Assembly (NCBI GenBank): GCA_021792485.1 | Contig: JAJYUO010000029.1 | Coordinates: 1-10,577 of the forward strand | DNA length: 10,577 bases | Direction of reading: 5' to 3' | Source: Thermoplasmata archaeon | GTDB lineage: Archaea; Thermoplasmatota; Thermoplasmata; Lutacidiplasmatales; UBA184 | In this document: positions 7,080 through 10,577 of the stretch, piece by piece | Numbering within the stretch: position 1 is the first letter of the stretch | How the letters are laid out: the number at the start of each line of letters is the position of its first letter | The notes under the pieces: model-generated | Databases searched by the model: none | What the model saw: the letters and a program-made list of their open reading frames with translations, nothing else | What the model was told of the DNA's origin: nothing | Program-made: the position numbers and the translations under genes

Positions 7080-8155
7080 GGGCGGATCACACCCTCGCGC
7101 ACGAGACGCTCGAACTCCGCGCGCTCTTCCTCCAGACGAGGGGTACGCTGCGCGAAGGTGTCGTCAAAAAGCGTGGCCGGGTCAATCGGAGGAGCTCCCT
7201 CCGCGGCCGCAATCGTCTCGGAGATCTCGCGTCGGATCGCGTCCTGGAGTTCCGACTCCCCCGTCTCAGTGAGGGTGCCCGAATTCTGAAGTTCCTCGCG
7301 AAGTCGGAGAATCGGATCCCGGCGCTTCCACTCCGCGAGATCGGCGTCGGATCGGTACCGATGGGGATCGTCCGACGTCGAGTGCGGACCGAACCGGTAG
7401 ACTTGAGCTTCGATGAGCGTCGGCCCTTCCCCGGCGACCGCGCGCTCCCGTGCGGTGGCGACGGCGTCAAACACCGCGTGGATGTCCGTGCCGTCTACCA
7501 CGACGCCCGGGAACCCGTACGCCTCGGCCTTCTGCGCCAAGGTCGCGCTGCGGGTTTGCCTCTCCCGAGGAAGCGAAATCGCCCACTGATTGTTCTGGCA
7601 GAAGAAGATCGTAGGTGTTCGATAGACCCCGGCGAAGTTCATGCCGGCGTGGAAGTCGTTCGAGCTGGTCGCTCCGTCCCCGAAAAACGTCGCGCTCACC
7701 TGCGGAGCACGGCGGCGCTGCATCGCCATCGCGGCCCCGACCGCATGCGTGATCTGCGTCCCGATCGGGCTCGATGCGACCACGAGGTTGCGCTCTCGGT
7801 ATCCGTAGTGATTGGGCATCTGGCGACCCTTGAGCCGGTCCGCAGAGGTACCGAGGAACTGATCCATCAGGGTGCGAAAGGTCACGCCTCGCCAGAGGGC
7901 GAGACCGAGCTCCCGGTAGGCCGGGAACAACCAGTCGTCGTCCGTGAGCGCCGCGGCGCATCCGATCTGAGCCGCTTCCTGACCCGAGGCGGGGACGTAG
8001 AAGCCGATCCGACCCTGCCGTTGAAGGGATAGGCACCGCTCGTCGATGGCCCGAGCGAACGCCATGACCCGATACATCGCGAGGAGTCGATCGTTCGAGA
8101 GCTCGTGACCCGGCCGTGGCCCCGCCTCGGATGCCGGTCGTGCCGTCTTCGCCAT
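7076..8155 (-). CDS. 2-oxoacid dehydrogenase E1 component, alpha subunit (first gene of the operon)
   Basis: A 359-residue TPP-dependent E1 alpha. The cofactor motif runs from GDG at 159-161 (GDGATSSNDFHAG) with 26 residues to NN at 188-189 (NNQWAIS). PAYRE (78-82), GRQMPNHYG (110-118) and SSPIGTQ (128-134) are the conserved pocket segments. GPHSTSDDPHRY (256-267) matches the phospho-loop of branched-chain 2-oxoacid dehydrogenases. The C-terminus ends in an acidic coiled-coil-like helix after DDTFAQRTP. I take the ATG at 8155: the frame is open to 8221, but that extension would translate through the TATA-like element at 8192-8197. With the start at 8155 the predicted leader is about 13 nt. 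It opens the operon and overlaps E1 beta by ATGA. A branched-chain or broad 2-oxoacid substrate is likely from the motifs, but pyruvate or acetoin cannot be excluded. Confidence 0.95.
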   Translation of the reverse strand: MAKTARPASEAGPRPGHELSNDRLLAMYRVMAFARAIDERCLSLQRQGRIGFYVPASGQEAAQIGCAAALTDDDWLFPAYRELGLALWRGVTFRTLMDQFLGTSADRLKGRQMPNHYGYRERNLVVASSPIGTQITHAVGAAMAMQRRRAPQVSATFFGDGATSSNDFHAGMNFAGVYRTPTIFFCQNNQWAISLPRERQTRSATLAQKAEAYGFPGVVVDGTDIHAVFDAVATARERAVAGEGPTLIEAQVYRFGPHSTSDDPHRYRSDADLAEWKRRDPILRLREELQNSGTLTETGESELQDAIRREISETIAAAEGAPPIDPATLFDDTFAQRTPRLEEERAEFERLVREGVIRP

Positions 8156-8188
8156 AGCCGCGCCTACCGCGTTTGCGACCGGGACTAT

Positions 8189-8197
8189 GCGATATAA
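8189..8197 (-). promoter_or_regulatory. TATA-like promoter element of the 2-oxoacid dehydrogenase operon
   Basis: The minus strand reads TTATATCGC here, the most AT-rich patch in the 100-bp gap. It lies 37-42 nt upstream of the ATG at 8155, so archaeal spacing of about 26 bp puts the transcript start near 8168. The octamer TATATCGC also precedes the CBS gene. No clear BRE purine run is visible. Confidence 0.55.
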
Positions 8198-8217
8198 CGT
8201 TAGGGGACTCGGACAGT

Positions 8218-8242
8218 CCAACGCCCCGGCGTGGAGCGTTGG
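8218..8242. repeat. Inverted repeat between the ABC exporter and the dehydrogenase operon (possible operator or terminator)
   Basis: Perfect 7-bp arms, CCAACGC at 8218-8224 and GCGTTGG at 8236-8242, flank an 11-nt GC-rich spacer. It lies 14-38 bp past the permease stop codon and about 20 bp upstream of the operon's TATA-like element. It could therefore fold at the 3' end of the ABC transcript or bind a dimeric regulator. There is no U-tract after it on the minus strand, so intrinsic termination of the bacterial kind is not supported. Confidence 0.4.
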
Positions 8243-8255
8243 GAGACATCCTCGG

Positions 8256-8999
8256 CTACCGCCAATTCACGAGAATCGACGGTCGGTCGAACCGCCAAAT
8301 GGCTACGCGCAGCAATCCGTACGCCGCGATGGCTAGCCCGACCGCAAACGCTCCGAGGACCTCCCAACTCGAGGGCAGGAACAAGAAGACCACAAGGATC
8401 AGCCCGATCGCGGGGAGCTCGATCACCGTGCTCATCTGCTGAGCGGCGCGCGCGTCTTTCGCCCAGCTCGATATCGTGAGCACTCCGAACGTTCCCACCA
8501 AGCCGAGCAACGGTACGATGATCCACATCTGGAAGAGCGTGATCGCGGTGGGGAACACGATCGCATGCGTCACAGGCCAGGCGAGGACGTCGATCACCGT
8601 GAACAGAACGGTGTAGCAGACCCACACCGCGATGACGCCCGGCAGAAAGGGAGTCATCGCTTTCCCGACGAGCAACTCGGTGTCCGTGATCGGCGTGGCC
8701 AGGAGCGGTTCGAGGCTGCGCGTCGTCTTCTCCTGAACGATCGAGTTCGACCCGATCGTCACCGCGGTGATCACGGGTACGAAGAGGAGCAGGTCGAGGG
8801 AAAGGGAGGCTCCGGAGATGTACGAGGCGACCAACGATGCCGGCGAGCTCGAGGTCGTCAACGAACGCGCGACCGCGCTCCCGATTCCCTCGAGCAGGAA
8901 GAGCGCGGGGAAAACGAAGAGCGAGATGAACACCGAACGGTTCGAGCGGAGCTCTGCGAAGTCCTTGTGGAAGAGTTCGCGGACCCGTTCGAGTTTCAC
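8256..8999 (-). CDS. ABC-2 type transporter permease
   Basis: A 247-residue integral membrane protein. Hydrophobic segments lie at about 22-45, 66-85, 117-140, 148-178, 194-212 and 214-234, consistent with the six helices of ABC-2 family permeases. The cytoplasmic loop between helices 2 and 3 has the family signature VQEKTTRSLEPLLATPI followed by ELLVGK (about 88-113), as in NatB-like and multidrug/lipid exporters. The GTG at 8999 is chosen: it overlaps the ATPase stop as GTGA and has GGGAG seven nucleotides upstream. The longer frame to 9179 gives a low-complexity Arg/Gly-rich extension within the ATPase gene. With the adjoining ATPase it should form an exporter; the substrate (ion, lipid, peptide or drug) cannot be told. 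It has no sequence link to the dehydrogenase operon downstream, which has its own promoter. Confidence 0.9.
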   Translation of the reverse strand: MKLERVRELFHKDFAELRSNRSVFISLFVFPALFLLEGIGSAVARSLTTSSSPASLVASYISGASLSLDLLLFVPVITAVTIGSNSIVQEKTTRSLEPLLATPITDTELLVGKAMTPFLPGVIAVWVCYTVLFTVIDVLAWPVTHAIVFPTAITLFQMWIIVPLLGLVGTFGVLTISSWAKDARAAQQMSTVIELPAIGLILVVFLFLPSSWEVLGAFAVGLAIAAYGLLRVAIWRFDRPSILVNWR

Positions 9000-9952
9000 G
9001 GTCCGGCTCCCGCGCGCCCGCGTGCGTCGTCGACCAGCTTCAGGTACACGTCCTCCAGGCTGTGCTCCATCGGGGTAACGTACTGCAGCCGAAGGCCCGC
9101 CCGCACCAGCGTCGAGATCACTTCGGGAAGTTCGCTCTCCGGCTCGGCGAGCTCCAAGATGAGGGACGGGGGCTCCCACGATGCATGCAGGATCCCGGGG
9201 AGAGAGCGGACGCGGTCGAGGACCGACGGACTGCCGTTCTGCATGCGGACCTCGACCCGGGCGCGAAAGAGCCGTGACTTGAGCTGGGAAGGGGTGTCGA
9301 GAGCGAGCAGCCGGGAGCGGATTACCGCGACTCGGTCGCTGAGCCGATCGGCGTCGTCCAGATTGTGCGTCGACACGATCACGGTCCGGCCCCGCCGACG
9401 CTGATCGACCAGAAAGTCCCGGGTGGACTTGGCCGCCTCCGGGTCGAGTCCAGAGAGAGGTTCATCCAAGATGAGGCATTCCGGATCGTGCAGGAGGGCG
9501 CGGACGATCGCGACCTTCTGCTTCATTCCCTTCGAGTACGTTGCGACCCTATCGTCGCGCCGACCCCAGATGTCGAACGCGGCCAGCAACTCGCGCGCGC
9601 GCTCGTTGATCGTCGCTTCGCTCAAGCTGTGCATCCGCCCATAGAAGCGGAGATTTTGCATTGCCGATAGGCTCTCATAGAGACCGGGAACCTCGGGCAG
9701 CAGGCCGATCGCATTGTGGATCTCCTCTACCTGGGAAGAATCGGTGGTCACGATGCCCAGGATCCGAACCTCGCCCGACGTGGGGTAGATCAACCCTGAG
9801 AGCAAGCGGATCGTCGTCGTCTTGCCCGCGCCGTTCGGGCCGAGGAGACTGAATATCTCGCCGCGACGGACGGAGAAAGAGATGTGATCGACCGCGGGAG
9901 GGCCGGGCCGGAACGACCGCGTCAGCTCCGAAACCGTAACGAGATCCGACAT
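8996..9952 (-). CDS. ABC transporter ATP-binding protein
   Basis: A 318-residue nucleotide-binding subunit of the DRI/NatA-like class, which powers ABC-2 permeases. Visible motifs: Walker A GPNGAGKTT at 38-46; Q-loop region about 84-90 (LLPEVPGLYE, with no obvious Gln); ABC signature in the variant YSKGMKQK at 139-146; Walker B CLILDEP at 159-165; D-loop SGLDP; and switch His196 in STHNLDDA. After about residue 225 a C-terminal extension of some 90 residues matches the accessory domain common in this class, ending in HSLEDVYLKLVDD. The ATG at 9952 gives the normal start just before the first beta strand. It is the first gene of a two-gene unit whose second member is the permease, and it is divergent from the CBS gene. 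The likely energised process is export. The missing canonical Q-loop Gln is typical of several NatA-like proteins but is worth noting. Confidence 0.94.
   Translation of the reverse strand: MSDLVTVSELTRSFRPGPPAVDHISFSVRRGEIFSLLGPNGAGKTTTIRLLSGLIYPTSGEVRILGIVTTDSSQVEEIHNAIGLLPEVPGLYESLSAMQNLRFYGRMHSLSEATINERARELLAAFDIWGRRDDRVATYSKGMKQKVAIVRALLHDPECLILDEPLSGLDPEAAKSTRDFLVDQRRRGRTVIVSTHNLDDADRLSDRVAVIRSRLLALDTPSQLKSRLFRARVEVRMQNGSPSVLDRVRSLPGILHASWEPPSLILELAEPESELPEVISTLVRAGLRLQYVTPMEHSLEDVYLKLVDDARGRAGAGP
9007..9011 (-). promoter_or_regulatory. Shine-Dalgarno site of the ABC permease (GGGAG)
   Basis: GGGAG on the minus strand with a 7-nt spacer to the GTG at 8999. It lies inside the last codons of the ATPase gene and supports the GTG as the true start. 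Confidence 0.6.
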
Positions 9953-9965
9953 TCGAACGCTCTTC

Positions 9966-9980
9966 CGCGAACGGTTCGCG
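9966..9980. promoter_or_regulatory. Perfect 15-nt palindrome in the ABC/CBS divergent region, candidate operator
   Basis: CGCGAAC-G-GTTCGCG has 7-bp arms around a single central base. It lies 14-28 nt upstream of the ATPase ATG. A weak AT-rich patch, TTCTAAT (10004-10010, minus strand), about 30 bp further upstream, could be the ATPase promoter, which would put the palindrome at or just after the transcript start. That position suits a repressor site. No regulator is encoded in the window. Confidence 0.4.
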
Positions 9981-10038
9981 TCCCTCGGGGCGCAGCCCGC
10001 CCATTAGAATGACGCACGCCGGGCGACGCTCGTACCTG

Positions 10039-10047
10039 CTATATCGC
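10039..10047 (+). promoter_or_regulatory. TATA-like promoter element of the CBS-domain gene
   Basis: CTATATCGC, with the T of TATAT at 10040, lies 29 nt before the ATG at 10069. Archaeal spacing puts the transcript start at, or one base from, the ATG, so the mRNA is probably leaderless; no Shine-Dalgarno sequence is present. The element would be inside the gene if an earlier in-frame ATG at 10009 were used. Confidence 0.6.
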
Positions 10048-10068
10048 TCAGTGGGTCTGGCCCCGACC

Positions 10069-10515
10069 ATGCGCTTGCGGGCGAAGGACCTCATGGATCC
10101 GACGGTCCTCACGGTGGACGTCCAAAACGATGTCCTGAGCTGCGTGCGATTGATGGTCGACCACGGCCAGGGGTACGCCGTGATCGCGGGAGGCGATCAT
10201 CCGATCAGCGGGATTGTCACCGAGCACGACATCCTCGAGAAGGTCGTGGCGGCGGAGCAGGACCCGTCGAAGATTCAGATCGGATCGATCGCGTCGCATC
10301 CGGTGCTGACGTGCCCTCCGGATCTCCCGATGGACGACGTCGCCGAGATGATGGCGCACCACCGAGTCCGCCGAATCGTCGTGGCGGACGGTGACCACGT
10401 CATCGGGATCATCACCGCTCGCTCCGTTCTGGCGATGTTCCGGCGGTTCGTGGATGAGATCGCAGCCGAGGCGTCGAAGACGGCCGCCTCCCCCTCCGGG
10501 TCGGACGCGAACTAA
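10069..10515 (+). CDS. Tandem CBS-domain protein
   Basis: A 148-residue soluble protein made of two CBS domains: about residues 5-60 (KDLMDPTVLTVD to GIVTEHDILEKV) and 72-127 (IGSIASHPVLTCPPDLPMDDV to GIITARSVLAMF). Such a Bateman module usually binds adenosine nucleotides or S-adenosylmethionine. The G-I-V-T-x-x-D motif of domain 1 carries the ribose-binding Asp; in domain 2 the equivalent position is Ser (GIITARS), so one site may be weak. The C-terminus is a short helix and a Ser/Ala/Thr tail. No catalytic domain is fused, so it is a stand-alone sensor whose partner is unknown. I choose the ATG at 10069 over the one at 10009 because it gives the usual CBS start and sits at leaderless distance from the TATA-like element. 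It is divergent from the ABC genes, with 116 bp between the starts. Confidence 0.88.
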   Translation: MRLRAKDLMDPTVLTVDVQNDVLSCVRLMVDHGQGYAVIAGGDHPISGIVTEHDILEKVVAAEQDPSKIQIGSIASHPVLTCPPDLPMDDVAEMMAHHRVRRIVVADGDHVIGIITARSVLAMFRRFVDEIAAEASKTAASPSGSDAN

Positions 10516-10577
10516 TCGGTGGCACCGACGCGACGGGACGAGAGCCGATCGGCTGCCCGGCCCGGGAGTAGGTCGTC

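Noticed and set aside
5346..7289. A 647-codon open frame on the plus strand opposite E2, E1 beta and E1 alpha
   Set aside because: Its protein is low-complexity, rich in Arg, Gly, Asp and His, with no recognisable domain. It mirrors genes with complete catalytic motifs on the other strand. Long antisense frames are expected at this GC content.
10009..10068. Upstream ATG at 10009 for the CBS gene
   Set aside because: The additional 20 residues precede the normal CBS start and would include the TATA-like element; the ATG at 10069 sits at leaderless distance.
1..10577. CRISPR array, insertion sequence, tRNA/rRNA, riboswitch or defence system
   Set aside because: I saw no regularly spaced repeats, transposase, terminal inverted repeats, RNA-gene sequence or recognisable defence domain on either strand.
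10516..10577. Possible gene or terminator after the CBS gene
   Set aside because: Only 62 bases remain. They hold a short palindrome, GCCGATCGGC, but no start codon with a supported frame and no clear hairpin plus T-tract.

Overview
The window is a GC-rich stretch, roughly two-thirds G+C, that reads best as part of an archaeal chromosome. The evidence is promoter and translation architecture. The CBS-domain gene has a TATA-like element (TATATCGC) centred about 27 bp upstream of its start codon, which implies a leaderless transcript. The same octamer precedes the large operon. Several internal cistrons, in contrast, have Shine-Dalgarno sequences (GGAGG, GGGAG, GGAG, TAGGAG) or start inside the previous stop codon (ATGA or GTGA). 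Gene content and GC are compatible with a high-GC aerobic Thermoplasmatota lineage. That placement is inference, and no rRNA or taxonomic marker is present.

Most of the window (8155 down to 481, minus strand) is one compact eight-gene operon for a lipoylated 2-oxoacid dehydrogenase complex. The order of transcription is E1 alpha, E1 beta, E2 lipoyl acyltransferase, a second divergent E1 alpha, E3 dihydrolipoamide dehydrogenase, octanoyltransferase LipB, an atypical SDR/epimerase-like protein, and a 73-residue protein of unknown function. E1 decarboxylates a 2-oxoacid and loads the acyl group on the lipoyl arm of E2. E2 passes the acyl group to CoA, and E3 reoxidises the arm with NAD+. LipB would supply the octanoyl group from which the arm is built. 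The HST/SSSDD phospho-loop and the NNQWAIS motif make the E1 subunits resemble branched-chain 2-oxoacid dehydrogenases more than classical pyruvate dehydrogenases, but the substrate cannot be read from sequence.

Upstream, on the same strand (9952 to 8256), lies a two-gene ABC-2 type exporter: an ATPase and a membrane permease joined by a GTGA overlap. Divergent from it, at 10069-10515 on the plus strand, is a two-CBS-domain protein. The ABC/CBS intergenic region contains a perfect 15-nt palindrome that may be an operator. At the left end, on the plus strand and convergent with the operon, is a small two-helix membrane ORF resembling only the C-terminal end of VIT1/CCC1-type metal transporters.

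The most unusual features are the two non-identical E1 alpha genes served by a single E1 beta, the lipB gene inside the operon of a probable archaeon, and the uncharacterised SDR plus 73-residue protein co-transcribed at its end.
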